39,257 nt of DNA. Origin: an uncultured Candidatus Saccharibacteria bacterium (lineage in GTDB: Bacteria > Patescibacteriota > Saccharimonadia > Saccharimonadales > Saccharimonadaceae). Of this stretch, positions 31,840-39,257 are shown piece after piece. The stretch lies in assembly GCA_946186455.1 (NCBI GenBank), contig CAMHNK010000005.1:1-39257 (forward strand). Reading direction: 5' to 3'. The notes under the pieces were generated by a model that saw only the letters and a list, made by a program, of their open reading frames with translations, did no database searches and was not told the DNA's origin. Numbering within the stretch: the stretch's first letter is position 1; every line of letters starts with the position of its first letter. Made by a program: the position numbers and the translations under genes.

Positions 31840-33251
31840 TGAAATACTATCCTACCATCGGCATTGAATGCCACGTACAGCTTTCTACTAAAACCAAATT
31901 GTTTTCCGAAGTCGACAACGACGCACGTGGAAAAGAGCCAAACTCTTGCGTGTCGCCAGTTTGCTACGCACTGCCGGGCATGCTCCCAAGACTGAACGGG
32001 GAAGCGATTAAATACGCCATCCGCGCCGGTCGCGCAATGAATTGTGAAATTAACGCCCAGTCACGTTTTGATCGCAAGCATTATTTCTATCCAGATTCAC
32101 CAAAAGGTTACCAGATTACGCAGTTTTATCATCCGATTATTGGTGCCGGCTATGTAGAGCTGCCATCCGGAACCAAGATTCGCATTGAACACGCTCACCT
32201 TGAAGGTGATGCTGGCAAGCTTACCCATTTTGACAATTATTCACTCGTGGATTTAAATCGCGTTGATACGCCACTGATTGAAATCGTGTCGATGCCGGAC
32301 ATTCACTCCGCAAAGGACGCACACGATTATTGTAAAGAGCTTTGGCGCCTGATGCGTTATGCGAAGGTGACTTATGGTGATCTTTACAACGGCAATATGC
32401 GTTTTGATGTGAACGTTTCGCTCGCACCGGAGGGCTCCGACAAACTCGGTACGCGTGCTGAGGTGAAGAATTTGAACTCATTCCGTTCCGTAGAGAGAGC
32501 CGTGGAATACGAGATTGCTCGCCAGACCAAGATTCTCGAAGCCGGCGAAAAGGTCGTCCAGGAAACCCGTGGTTGGAATGATGCAACTGGTAAAACCACC
32601 GGTCAGCGTTCAAAGGAAGAGGCGAAGGATTATCGCTACATGCCAGAACCGGATTTGCCACCAATTAATTTGTCGAGGCAATTCATCAATGATGAGTCGG
32701 CAAAACTTTCAATGATGCCATCCGATTACCGCGAAAAGTTCGGTCAGACTATTTCAACTGATATTCTCGAGATTTTACTCGATTATCCGGAACTCATGGA
32801 GACGATGAACGGCATTGATGAGAAGCACATCACGATGATTGCAAATTTGTTTACGTCGGTTTTGCTTGCAGAAGAGAAGTCCGTGGAATACCTCAATGAT
32901 TTGCCGGATACTAAGAAACTCAATGACCTCGCCGAAATGAACGAGAAGAAGGAACTTAGTTCAACAGCAACTAAGGAAGTATTCTTAAGGCTGTTCGATC
33001 CACAAATGAAAGGTCGCGATACAAAGACGATTGCAAAGGAACTCGGACTAATTCAGGAAAACGACCTCGGTGCGCTTGAGGCGATTGTCGATGCGGTACT
33101 AAAGAAACCAGAAACGAAAAAAGCACAAGATGATTTTAGAAACGGGGAAGAAAAAGTAATTGGATTCTTGGTGGGCCAGGTAATGAAAGAGTCGAAAGGT
33201 AAAGCCAACCCATCAGCAGTGCAACAAATTCTGCGGGATAAGCTGAAGTGA
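31839..33251 (+). CDS. gatB: Amidotransferase subunit B (GatB)
   Basis: A 470-aa protein: TIGIECHVQLSTKTKLFSEV, then PNSCVSPVCYALPGMLPRLN, DRKHYFYPDSPKGYQITQFY, EHAHLEGDAGKL, and a C-terminal YqeY-like tail domain (VIGFLVGQVMKESKGKANPS). It binds misacylated tRNA, phosphorylates the side-chain carboxylate and amidates it with ammonia from GatA. The stop overlaps the GTG start of the next gene. Confidence 0.96.
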   Translation: MKYYPTIGIECHVQLSTKTKLFSEVDNDARGKEPNSCVSPVCYALPGMLPRLNGEAIKYAIRAGRAMNCEINAQSRFDRKHYFYPDSPKGYQITQFYHPIIGAGYVELPSGTKIRIEHAHLEGDAGKLTHFDNYSLVDLNRVDTPLIEIVSMPDIHSAKDAHDYCKELWRLMRYAKVTYGDLYNGNMRFDVNVSLAPEGSDKLGTRAEVKNLNSFRSVERAVEYEIARQTKILEAGEKVVQETRGWNDATGKTTGQRSKEEAKDYRYMPEPDLPPINLSRQFINDESAKLSMMPSDYREKFGQTISTDILEILLDYPELMETMNGIDEKHITMIANLFTSVLLAEEKSVEYLNDLPDTKKLNDLAEMNEKKELSSTATKEVFLRLFDPQMKGRDTKTIAKELGLIQENDLGALEAIVDAVLKKPETKKAQDDFRNGEEKVIGFLVGQVMKESKGKANPSAVQQILRDKLK

Positions 33252-33703
33252 TTGAAGCGATTTTAACGACCTTTTTCGTAGCGATGGTGCCGGTAATTGA
33301 ACTACGTGGCGCTTTACCAATCGGCGTTGGTATGGGCTTACCACCACTTGCCACGGCTGCGATTGCAATCATCGGTAATCTGGTGCCAATCCCATTTATT
33401 CTGTTTTTGCTCCAAAAAATCTTCGATTTTATGCGTGACAAAAAATACACAAAAAAGATTGTGGCTTGGCTTGAGAAAAAAGCGGACAAGAACCGAAGTA
33501 AAATTGATAAATATGGTTGGCTAGGATTAGTTCTCCTAGTCGCAATCCCTCTACCAGGAACCGGAGGATGGACCGGCGCTCTAGTTGCAAGTTGCCTAAA
33601 GATGAAAAAGAAGCCGGCAATGCTCGCAATTTCGGCTGGAGTATTTATTGCCGGGATTATCGTTTTGCTAATTACTTATGGTGTTACAAATTTGGTGAGT
33701 TAG
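33248..33703 (+). CDS. COG2426 small membrane (multidrug-export-like) protein
   Basis: A 151-aa multi-pass protein starting at GTG 33248, overlapping the gatB TGA. The pattern VIELRGALPIGVGMGLPPLA, then VPIPFILFLLQKIFDF, and AIPLPGTGGWTGALVASCLK matches the Sm_multidrug_ex/COG2426 family. About four helices. The transport role is a family name, not proven. Its stop codon runs into a long inverted repeat. Confidence 0.85.
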   Translation: MIEAILTTFFVAMVPVIELRGALPIGVGMGLPPLATAAIAIIGNLVPIPFILFLLQKIFDFMRDKKYTKKIVAWLEKKADKNRSKIDKYGWLGLVLLVAIPLPGTGGWTGALVASCLKMKKKPAMLAISAGVFIAGIIVLLITYGVTNLVS

Positions 33704-33766
33704 AATACGAAATAATTCATTTGTTCGACAATTCGGAAAGTCTCACAAATGAATCTTTTTGTATTC
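33703..33766 (+). repeat. Long imperfect inverted repeat (22-nt arms)
   Basis: The left arm (33703-33724: GAATAC, G, AAA, TA, ATTCATTTGT) pairs with the right arm (33745-33766: ACAAATGAAT, CT, TTT, T, GTATTC). There are 19 Watson-Crick pairs, one G-U and a 2-nt mismatch, with a 20-nt loop. It begins on the stop codon of the COG2426 gene. It may terminate or process the gat transcript; the T-run sits inside the right arm rather than after it. Confidence 0.7.
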
Positions 33767-33780
33767 TGCCTAAAAAACTA

Positions 33781-33809
33781 TTGACGCCGTAAGAAATATG
33801 CGATATAAT
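33781..33809 (+). promoter_or_regulatory. Consensus promoter in the gene-poor stretch
   Basis: TTGACG (33781-33786), a 17-nt spacer and TATAAT (33804-33809). Transcription would start near 33816 with no conventional gene until fusA. Confidence 0.85.
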
Positions 33810-33937
33810 GTTCTGCACGGATGGTGGCTACGGCTTCCATCCTCTATTTGTTCTTACGGCTCTTCCGTAAGAGCCGTAATTTAAAATACAGGGCTTCGCA
33901 AATGCGAAAATCTTACCCGAGAAGGGAGGGGACACCT

Positions 33938-34111
33938 TTGGTAAGAATCGGATTTCTCGTTTTTCCATACCAGCTTAGTCTGGTCACTGATGCGACTATA
34001 ACCTTTGATAAAGGTGATGAAAATGTCGTTCCTGCTGCTTCAATTTCGCAGTGTGCTGATCGGAAGCGTAATACGGCGCGGTTTTATTATCGGAAGGTGG
34101 AACCTCAGTAG
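33938..34111 (+). CDS. Possible 57-aa ORF in the gene-poor stretch
   Basis: TTG at 33938 has GGGAGGGG (33924-33931) 6 nt upstream and follows a consensus promoter by ~120 nt. The product (MVRIGFLVFPYQLSLVTDAT...) matches no family I know. TCTTACC (33911-33917) and GGTAAGA (33940-33946) could pair and hide the ribosome site. Codon pattern alone does not prove coding. Confidence 0.35.
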   Translation: MVRIGFLVFPYQLSLVTDATITFDKGDENVVPAASISQCADRKRNTARFYYRKVEPQ

Positions 34112-34474
34112 ATTTAGGGGTAATTTTACCCCTAGTGGTTTAACCACCAAATTTCCTCCAAAATTACCGCCTCTACTTATCCTATAATCATCTACACTCC
34201 TTTTCGAATTGAAGATAATGCACCCATTTTTAAATCCTTTCTCAATAGTTGGTTGTAGTTCACTCCTATGTACCTCCATTTAATGGGGTGTGATTAAACA
34301 AATCCTAGGGAGTGGTTCACCCAAGCGAGATTGCATCGCACCCCGTAGCTACATCGTTTTGGTCATCGTTTAGTCTCCTTTCTGTGTAGTGGTCAGCGAA
34401 TGTTCTGTTGTACATCCATCCAAAGTGCCGAGTCTAGCTCGGACAACGGAGGTTTAACCTCCAACCCCCAGCAC

Positions 34475-34500
34475 CCCAGTGCATTGCACTGGGGTTTTTC
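34475..34500 (+). terminator. Strong terminator upstream of fusA
   Basis: CCCCAGTGCA-T-TGCACTGGGG followed by TTTTTC, a nearly perfect palindrome. Confidence 0.9.
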
Positions 34501-34541
34501 AATAAGTATTTCTGATTTTGCTTTATTTTTTTTGAGATATG

Positions 34542-34550
34542 TGTTAAAAT
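34542..34550 (+). promoter_or_regulatory. fusA extended -10 promoter
   Basis: TGT-TAAAAT (TAAAAT 34545-34550) with a weak -35 (TTTATT near 34522). The leader is about 70 nt, with AAAAGGAG before the ATG at 34629. Confidence 0.6.
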
Positions 34551-34628
34551 CTTCACATAAATTGTCTCTTGTTTTTGAGTGTGGTAACTTAGCAAGAACG
34601 AAAAAGTAATTAATAATAAAAGGAGCAT

Positions 34629-36728
34629 ATGGCTACTGAGATTAAAGACCTCGCAAAGCTACGCAATATTGGTATTATTGCGCACATTGATGCAGGTAAA
34701 ACCACTACCTCCGAAGCGATTCTTTATCGTACCGGACTTAAACACAAAATTGACCTCGTAAAAGGTGACACTGGCGGCGCAACGACCGACTGGATGGAGC
34801 AGGAAAAGGAACGTGGTATCACGATTACTTCTGCGGCCGTTACGACTTACTGGAAAGGTCACAAGATTAACATTATTGATACCCCGGGCCACATCGACTT
34901 TACGGCTGAAGTGGAGCGTTCACTTCGCGTGCTCGATGGTGCTGTCGTAGTATTCGATGGCAAGATGGGCGTTGAAGCTCAGTCTGAAACCGTGTGGCGC
35001 CAGGCTACTAAGTATGGCATTCCACGTATTTGTTTCGTTAACAAAATTAACCAAATTGGTGGTGATTTCTACAAATCACTTGATTCGATTCACAAACGTC
35101 TTTCTAAGAACGCTGTGGCAATCCACCTCCCAATTGGTTTTGAAAAAGACATTTGTGGCGTGGTTGACCTCATCGATATGAAGGCTTACACCTACAAAGA
35201 TTACGCTGATCATGAGCTCACCGTTGGTGAAATTCCAGCTGACATGGTTGAAAAAGCTAAGAACGCTCGTTCAATACTCGTGGAAGAAGCCGTCCAAGCT
35301 GATGAAGCTTTGATGGACAAGTACTTCAACCAGGGTGAAGATGCAATTACCGAAATCGAACTTAAAGCCGCTCTTCGTAAGCGCGTGCTTGAGGGTGATT
35401 TCTTCCTCGTTACTGGTGGTGATGGCCGTGGCGTGATTGTCGAGAAGGTCCTTGACCTCATGACCGACTATCTCCCAAGCCCACTTGATCGTGACCAAGG
35501 CCAAACTGTTGGTACCGATCCAAAGACTGGTGACCAAATCGTTCGCAAGGCTTCTGACAACGAGCCACTTACCGCACTCGCATTTAAGATTGCTACCGAC
35601 CCATTCGTTGGTAAGCTCATCTTCGTCCGCGTTTACGCAGGCGTTCTAAAATCCGGTTCTTATATTCTTAATGCTACGACCGGCAACAAGGAGCGTGTTG
35701 GTCGCGTAGTTCGCATGTTTGCTGATAAGCGTGAGGAAATTTCTGAAATTACGGCTGGCGATATTGCCGCTGTAGTTGGACTTAAGGAATGTACGACTGG
35801 TACAACTCTTTGTGACCCAGCTCATCCAATTCATCTTGAATCAATCGACTTCCCAGATCCACCGGTATCAATCGCCGTGGAACCAAAGACCAAAGCCGAC
35901 CAGGAAAAGATGGGCATCGGTCTTGCGAAGATGGCTGAAGAAGATCCAACCTTCCGCGTGCACACCGATGAAGAAACTGGTCAAACCATTATTTCCGGCA
36001 TGGGCGAGCTTCACCTTGAAATCATCATCGATCGTTTGAAGCGTGAGCACGGCGTTGAAGCTAACACGGGTGCTCCACAAGTTGCTTACCGTGAAACTAT
36101 TCGTGGTACGGCTGAAGCCCAAGGTAAGCACATCAAGCAGTCCGGTGGTCGTGGTCAGTACGGTGACGTATGGATTAAGTTTGAGCCAAATGAACCAGGC
36201 AAGGGCTTTGAGTTCATCGATATGATTAAAGGTGGCGTGGTTCCACAAGAATACCGCAAGCCAGTTCAAAAAGGTGTCGAAGACACTCTCGCTGGTGGTG
36301 TGATTGCCGGCTACCCAGTCGTCGACGTGAAAGCTACCCTCTATGATGGTTCTTACCACGATGTCGACTCATCCGAACTTGCCTTCACCCTCGCCGGTGC
36401 ACTTGCAACTCGCGAAGGTATCAAGAAAGCCAACCCGGTGCTTCTTGAGCCAGTTATGAAGATGGAAATCACGACTCCGGAAGAATTCATGGGTGACGTG
36501 ATTGGTGATATCAACTCTCGCCGTGGCCGCATCGATGAGATGGAAGATTTGAACGGTGGCGCCAAGCTCATCAAGGCTTTCTGCCCACTCGCAAACCTCT
36601 TCGGTTACACTGGTGATCTCCGTGGTATGACGCAAGGTCGTGCGGCTTCTTCGATGGAGCTCTTTGCTTACGAGGAAGTTCCACCAAACGTAGCACAGGA
36701 AATCATCGAGAAGAGAAACTCGAAATAA
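34629..36728 (+). CDS. fusA: Elongation factor G with altered guanine-recognition motifs
   Basis: A 699-aa full-length EF-G. G1 [14 protein letters not shown], switch [17 protein letters not shown] and G3 [16 protein letters not shown] are standard, and domains II-V are intact ([40 protein letters not shown]). Two motifs that hold the guanine base differ. G4 NKxD reads NKIN (residues 138-141; AAC at 35049), and the G5 segment, GSA[F/L]KNKG in typical EF-G, reads GGDGRG (residues 263-268). The rest looks functional. It drives translocation and, with RRF, recycling. Whether nucleotide preference is changed is unknown. A terminator follows the stop. Confidence 0.95.
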   Translation: MATEIKDLAKLRNIGIIAHIDAGKTTTSEAILYRTGLKHKIDLVKGDTGGATTDWMEQEKERGITITSAAVTTYWKGHKINIIDTPGHIDFTAEVERSLRVLDGAVVVFDGKMGVEAQSETVWRQATKYGIPRICFVNKINQIGGDFYKSLDSIHKRLSKNAVAIHLPIGFEKDICGVVDLIDMKAYTYKDYADHELTVGEIPADMVEKAKNARSILVEEAVQADEALMDKYFNQGEDAITEIELKAALRKRVLEGDFFLVTGGDGRGVIVEKVLDLMTDYLPSPLDRDQGQTVGTDPKTGDQIVRKASDNEPLTALAFKIATDPFVGKLIFVRVYAGVLKSGSYILNATTGNKERVGRVVRMFADKREEISEITAGDIAAVVGLKECTTGTTLCDPAHPIHLESIDFPDPPVSIAVEPKTKADQEKMGIGLAKMAEEDPTFRVHTDEETGQTIISGMGELHLEIIIDRLKREHGVEANTGAPQVAYRETIRGTAEAQGKHIKQSGGRGQYGDVWIKFEPNEPGKGFEFIDMIKGGVVPQEYRKPVQKGVEDTLAGGVIAGYPVVDVKATLYDGSYHDVDSSELAFTLAGALATREGIKKANPVLLEPVMKMEITTPEEFMGDVIGDINSRRGRIDEMEDLNGGAKLIKAFCPLANLFGYTGDLRGMTQGRAASSMELFAYEEVPPNVAQEIIEKRNSK

Positions 36729-36737
36729 GCCAAGAAA

Positions 36738-36765
36738 AATCCCCGGGTAAAACCGGGGATTATTT
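36738..36765. terminator. Bidirectional terminator after fusA
   Basis: AATCCCCGG-GTAAAA-CCGGGGATT followed by ATTTT. It overlaps the stop codon of the convergent 36760-37170 gene. Confidence 0.88.
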
Positions 36766-37170
36766 TGTGCCATATTCTTTTTTAATTTTTTCAAGAGCGT
36801 CGCCAAATTCAGACATTTCTTTCCAGTTTTTGTAACCGAGTTTTTCGGAAATAATCTGGAATGAGGCGTCCAATTCCGAGCAGATTTGATCGATTGTATC
36901 ACAGAGTGCCACAAATGATTGGCTGACTTCTGGCATAACACCGTCCAATGTATAGGCGGATTTATACATCGCGCTCGCCGCAAGCAGCGTAAATAGATTA
37001 ACATTCGCAATTGCGAGCTGGTCATATGCTTCATTTTCGAAGAATGGCCCCATCAGTACTCCAAACGATAGCTCTTTTTCTCCAGATTCATTTTTAATTA
37101 CTTGGAAGATTTTGTCAACATCTCCGTTTTCAAAAGAGAAAATGCCATCCAAGCTATCATTTTGTTTCAA
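36760..37170 (-). CDS. Hypothetical helical protein (136 aa)
   Basis: The start is TTG at 37170, with AAGGAGGTGAG about 10 nt upstream. The product is acidic, mostly helical and soluble (AYDQLAIANVNLFTLLAASA; SFVALCDTIDQICSELDASF). No motif or family recognised. It converges with fusA and is divergent from the coiled-coil gene. I see no clear promoter beyond AT-rich sequence near 37220. Confidence 0.6.
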   Translation of the reverse strand: MKQNDSLDGIFSFENGDVDKIFQVIKNESGEKELSFGVLMGPFFENEAYDQLAIANVNLFTLLAASAMYKSAYTLDGVMPEVSQSFVALCDTIDQICSELDASFQIISEKLGYKNWKEMSEFGDALEKIKKEYGTK

Positions 37171-37255
37171 TGATCTCTCACCTCCTTAATTTACTAATTG
37201 TCTGGCACAATTTGCATTATTATAACATGAAATGTCATATTTTTCAATGTCTATA

Positions 37256-37284
37256 TTGACTTTTTAAAGCGTTTATGCTATAAT
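37256..37284 (+). promoter_or_regulatory. Promoter of the coiled-coil gene
   Basis: TTGACT (37256-37261), a 17-nt spacer, TATAAT (37279-37284) preceded by TGC. The leader is ~165 nt. Confidence 0.85.
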
Positions 37285-37309
37285 ATATAGTATAGTACCT
37301 TAACATAGG

Positions 37310-37362
37310 GGTTTAGATTGCGGAAGAGAGCTAGAAACTAGCTTTGTTCTGCAATCTAAACC
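37310..37362 (+). promoter_or_regulatory. Long leader hairpin, possible RNA switch
   Basis: GGTTTAGATTGC (37310-37321) pairs perfectly with GCAATCTAAACC (37351-37362). Inside, AGCTAG-AAA-CTAGCT extends the stem with few mismatches. A second near-copy of the left arm, GGATTTAAGATTGC (37409-37422), lies closer to the start codon and could compete for the same right arm. A smaller GGTG/CACC hairpin before TTTTT (37383-37397) resembles a weak terminator. Confidence 0.55.
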
Positions 37363-37455
37363 TTGATACGATGATAAAGAGGGGTGCACACCTTTTTGCC
37401 TGAGATTAGGATTTAAGATTGCAAAAATTTTATTATCCGAAAGGAACTATCTGTT

Positions 37456-38613
37456 ATGAACAGAATCTCAAAAGAACGTACCCCTGGCGAGAATCTCATG
37501 GTCGTGATCCACAGCGTCAAATTCCCCAATGCCAAGAACGTAGTTCCTCCTGCAATTCTGCAGAGCAACTACAACCAGGCGCTCGCGCTTATCAGTGATA
37601 CTTTCAAAAATGAGCCCGGTGCCGCTAGCGACATCCAGCGTTTCTTCGGTATCAACACCGAACGCGCCTCCAAGAGAGAACTGGCCAAAGCAAGAAATAT
37701 CGACACGCAAGAGTATTATCCTATGTTTAATAAGTGGATGGAAGCTCTTGCTAAGCGTTATTCCGAGTTCAAAAAACTCACTGCTAGCCAGGAAGAATTG
37801 GAAGTTCGTGGAAAGAAAGCCGATGAACTCGAGGACGAGTTCAGAAAGTACAGGGAAGCTGCCGAGAAGGAAATTGCCGAGCTTAAAGAAAAACTCGGAA
37901 ATGTTCAGAAGACAGTCCTTGAACAGGACGAAGAACTGGAGAAGAAGGATGCTGAGATTAAGAAACTCACGGCCGCTGTAACCAATGTAGGCGACAATCT
38001 TGCTAAAACCAAGAAACTGTTGGCTGCAGCCACTTCTGAAATCGAAAGACTGAAGAAGGAGGCCAAAACTCAAGCCGCCGAACTCAAAGAGTCGGTGCGC
38101 GAGAGCATGAAGAAGAATCTTCATGACCTGAGAGTAGAGAAAAAGGATCTCGTTGCCGCCCTTAAGAAGTGCAACGAAGAGATTGCCCGTCTCCATGAAG
38201 AGATATCCAAACTTGAGCAAAAGCTTGCGGGAAAGGATACTGAATACGCTGAGCTGATTGCTAAAAAAGATGCTGAAATTTCTGAGGTCGGAATCCGGCT
38301 TATCCAAGCAGAGTATCGTCTGGCGCCCTATAAAGAGGCGTACGAAAACCTGGTCAGAATCCGCGCTATCGTTACTGACGGCAAGAGGGCAGAAAACACG
38401 GTGGAGACCATCAGCGATGCCGTTCATGATGCCTTCTATGGCTTGTTCAGAGAAGAAATCAAGAACGCGCTGATCCGGATCGCTATCGATTCCTTGGATA
38501 AGCTCCTCAAGACTCCTCGAGCCACTTTAGTCAAAATGAAAGTAGGTGAAAAAAATGTAATCGAAATCGAAGAGATTCTCGCCAAATATCATCTGCATTT
38601 AAGCGCTGCTTAA
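37456..38613 (+). CDS. Long coiled-coil protein of unknown function
   Basis: A 385-aa protein with AAAGGA before the ATG. The N-terminal ~100 residues form a separate domain (VIHSVKFPNAKNVVPPAILQ; IQRFFGINTERASKRELAKA) with the look of a small helical or HTH-like unit. Residues ~105-280 are an almost unbroken coiled coil rich in K, E, L and A (heptads such as ELEVRGKKADELEDEF). The C-terminal ~100 residues are globular (EAYENLVRIRAIVTDGKRAE). No signal peptide. The family is unknown; roles in cell shape, DNA handling or scaffolding are all open. A structured leader suggests regulation at the RNA level. Confidence 0.7.
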   Translation: MNRISKERTPGENLMVVIHSVKFPNAKNVVPPAILQSNYNQALALISDTFKNEPGAASDIQRFFGINTERASKRELAKARNIDTQEYYPMFNKWMEALAKRYSEFKKLTASQEELEVRGKKADELEDEFRKYREAAEKEIAELKEKLGNVQKTVLEQDEELEKKDAEIKKLTAAVTNVGDNLAKTKKLLAAATSEIERLKKEAKTQAAELKESVRESMKKNLHDLRVEKKDLVAALKKCNEEIARLHEEISKLEQKLAGKDTEYAELIAKKDAEISEVGIRLIQAEYRLAPYKEAYENLVRIRAIVTDGKRAENTVETISDAVHDAFYGLFREEIKNALIRIAIDSLDKLLKTPRATLVKMKVGEKNVIEIEEILAKYHLHLSAA

Positions 38614-38636
38614 CTGCAAGAATCATCGTATTTCGG

Positions 38637-38667
38637 GGCCTCGGCAGAAATTCTGCCGGGGCCTTTT
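38637..38667 (+). terminator. Terminator of the coiled-coil gene
   Basis: GGCC-T-CGGCAGAA-A-TTCTGCCG-G-GGCC followed by TTTT. Confidence 0.9.
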
Positions 38668-38707
38668 AAATTGTCTTAAAATTGAAAAAATAACCGCTTT
38701 TTTACCC

Positions 38708-38736
38708 TTTACAATTCTCTAAAAATAGTCTAAAAT
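38708..38736 (+). promoter_or_regulatory. tuf promoter
   Basis: TTTACA (38708-38713), a 17-nt spacer, TAAAAT (38731-38736). Transcription would start near 38743. Confidence 0.65.
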
Positions 38737-38748
38737 AATACTGTAGAG

Positions 38749-38780
38749 GTTTGGAGCTGGTTTTTATTAGCGCTCCAAAC
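38749..38780 (+). promoter_or_regulatory. tuf leader hairpin
   Basis: GTTTGGAGC (38749-38757) pairs perfectly with GCTCCAAAC (38772-38780), with a U-rich 14-nt loop, ending shortly before AAAAGGAG. At the 5' end of a very abundant mRNA it may protect the transcript. Confidence 0.6.
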
Positions 38781-38804
38781 ATTAATAATATAAAAGGAGA
38801 ATGA

Positions 38805-39257
38805 ATGGCAAATTTTGACCGTTCCAAGCCGCATATCAATGTCGGCACCATGGGTCACGTCGACCATGGTAAAACCACTTTAACTGCTGCGATTACGACC
38901 GTCCTCGCGAAGAGACTTCCATCGGACGTAAACAAACCAGTCGCTTATGATCAAATCGATAACGCTCCAGAAGAGAAAGCTCGTGGTATCACCATCGCTA
39001 CCTCTCACCAGGAGTATGAGTCTGAGAAGCGCCACTACGCACACGTAGACATGCCAGGCCACGCAGACTACATTAAGAACATGATTACCGGTGCTGCACA
39101 GGTTGATGGTGCTATCCTCGTAGTTGCTGCGAACGATGGTCCACTTCCACAGACCCGCGAGCACGTACTTCTTGCTCACCAGGTGAACGTACCAAAGATC
39201 ATCGTCTTCCTCAACAAGATGGACCTTGCTGATCCAGAACTCGTTGAGCTCGTTGAA
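38805..39257 (+). CDS. tuf: Elongation factor Tu (5' part, cut by window edge)
   Basis: 151 codons are visible from the ATG at 38805. The upstream ATG at 38801 is in another frame. G1 [14 protein letters not shown], switch [19 protein letters not shown]3 [20 protein letters not shown] and G4 [12 protein letters not shown] are all standard. It delivers aminoacyl-tRNA to the ribosome, and EF-Ts is encoded at 13090. Its normal NKMD contrasts with NKIN in the nearby EF-G. Confidence 0.96.
   Translation, partial: MANFDRSKPHINVGTMGHVDHGKTTLTAAITTVLAKRLPSDVNKPVAYDQIDNAPEEKARGITIATSHQEYESEKRHYAHVDMPGHADYIKNMITGAAQVDGAILVVAANDGPLPQTREHVLLAHQVNVPKIIVFLNKMDLADPELVELVE

Larger units (their letters stand above)
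33816..34502 (+). ncRNA. Possible long structured transcript, family unknown
   Basis: Bracketed by the promoter at 33781 and the terminator at 34475-34500. Visible hairpins: GGATGG/CCATCC (33819-33842); TTACGGCTCTT-CCGT-AAGAGCCGTAA (33854-33879); ACCAG/CTGGT (~33969-33983); AGGGGTAA/TTACCCCT (34116-34133); GTGGTTTAACCAC (34135-34147); and GGAGGTTTAACCTCC (34448-34462). It could be a non-coding RNA, or an mRNA for the small ORF at 33938 with a long tail. Confidence 0.4.

Noticed and set aside
33821-33937. Longer version of the 57-aa ORF starting at ATG 33821
   Set aside because: Its first part runs through two perfect hairpins just after the promoter, and the strong ribosome site lies further down, before TTG 33938.
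34040-34279. 79-aa minus-strand frame
   Set aside because: No promoter is visible, the GGAGG falls after its ATG, and it overlaps hairpins and the opposite small ORF.
1-39257. Recoded UGA (Gly) as in Gracilibacteria
   Set aside because: Several conserved genes (rseP, lysS, gatB, phosphoketolase N) end with TGA exactly where homologues end.
1-39257. tRNA genes, CRISPR arrays, insertion sequences
   Set aside because: No T-loop consensus with acceptor pairing, no regular short repeats with spacers, and no transposase or terminal-repeat pair was seen by eye.

Overview
The window looks like a chromosomal segment of a Candidatus Saccharibacteria (TM7) or closely related Patescibacteria genome. 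The evidence is indirect: a compact housekeeping series (rpsB-tsf-frr-uppS-rseP-CPBP protease-proS-greA-lysS-uvrB-phosphoketolase-PIN/TRAM-PBP1A/murJ-gatCAB-fusA-tuf), small versions of conserved proteins (EF-Ts 196 aa, ProRS 405 aa without the insertion domain), a Gram-positive type surface (DUF916-like protein, a VPDTG cell-wall anchor, PBP1A, MurJ), and very short gene junctions. TGA is used as a normal stop (rseP, lysS, gatB), so this is not the UGA=Gly code of Gracilibacteria/Absconditabacteria. The exact lineage is an inference.

Layout. 1-3003 (minus): an operon of a GHKL/MORC-like ATPase, a protein joining an RNA polymerase alpha-CTD-like domain to a sigma region 4-like helix-turn-helix, and a third gene cut by the window edge. 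3150-4340: a membrane-anchored protein and a ~420-nt structured RNA with its own promoter and terminator that I cannot assign to a family. 4380-8910: an accessory island with a small orphan gene possibly using a non-AUG start, an XRE-Panacea (DUF4065) regulator/antitoxin, a DUF4417 operon with a long folded leader, and two unknown genes. 9024-11143: two exported surface proteins. 11151-12291: rpmE (L31) and a ClpP-like protease. 12279-33703: the housekeeping series, nearly all on the plus strand. 33704-34628: a 925-nt gene-poor stretch with a long inverted repeat, a consensus promoter, several hairpins, a possible 57-aa ORF and a strong terminator. 34629-36728: fusA. 36760-38667: two unknown genes, one a long coiled coil behind a structured leader. 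38708-39257: tuf, cut by the edge.

Promoter logic. Genes fall into two classes. One has ordinary leaders with Shine-Dalgarno sites (rpsB, tsf, frr, fusA, tuf and the accessory genes). The other has an extended -10 box (TGN-TATAAT or a close variant) ending only 6-9 nt before the start codon, with no Shine-Dalgarno, so the mRNA should be leaderless (the 3150-3830 gene, rseP, proS, lysS, uvrB, phosphoketolase, PIN/TRAM, PBP1A, murJ, gatC). Several of these promoters fill 10-25-nt gaps between consecutive genes, and some overlap the upstream stop codon.

Most notable: EF-G lacks the usual guanine-recognition motifs (NKIN instead of NKxD, and no SA[K/L/F]-type G5 motif) while the neighbouring EF-Tu keeps NKMD; the phosphoketolase is cleanly split into two overlapping genes; a membrane-anchored HEPN-like protein is embedded between gatA and gatB; and there are several unexplained structured RNAs.
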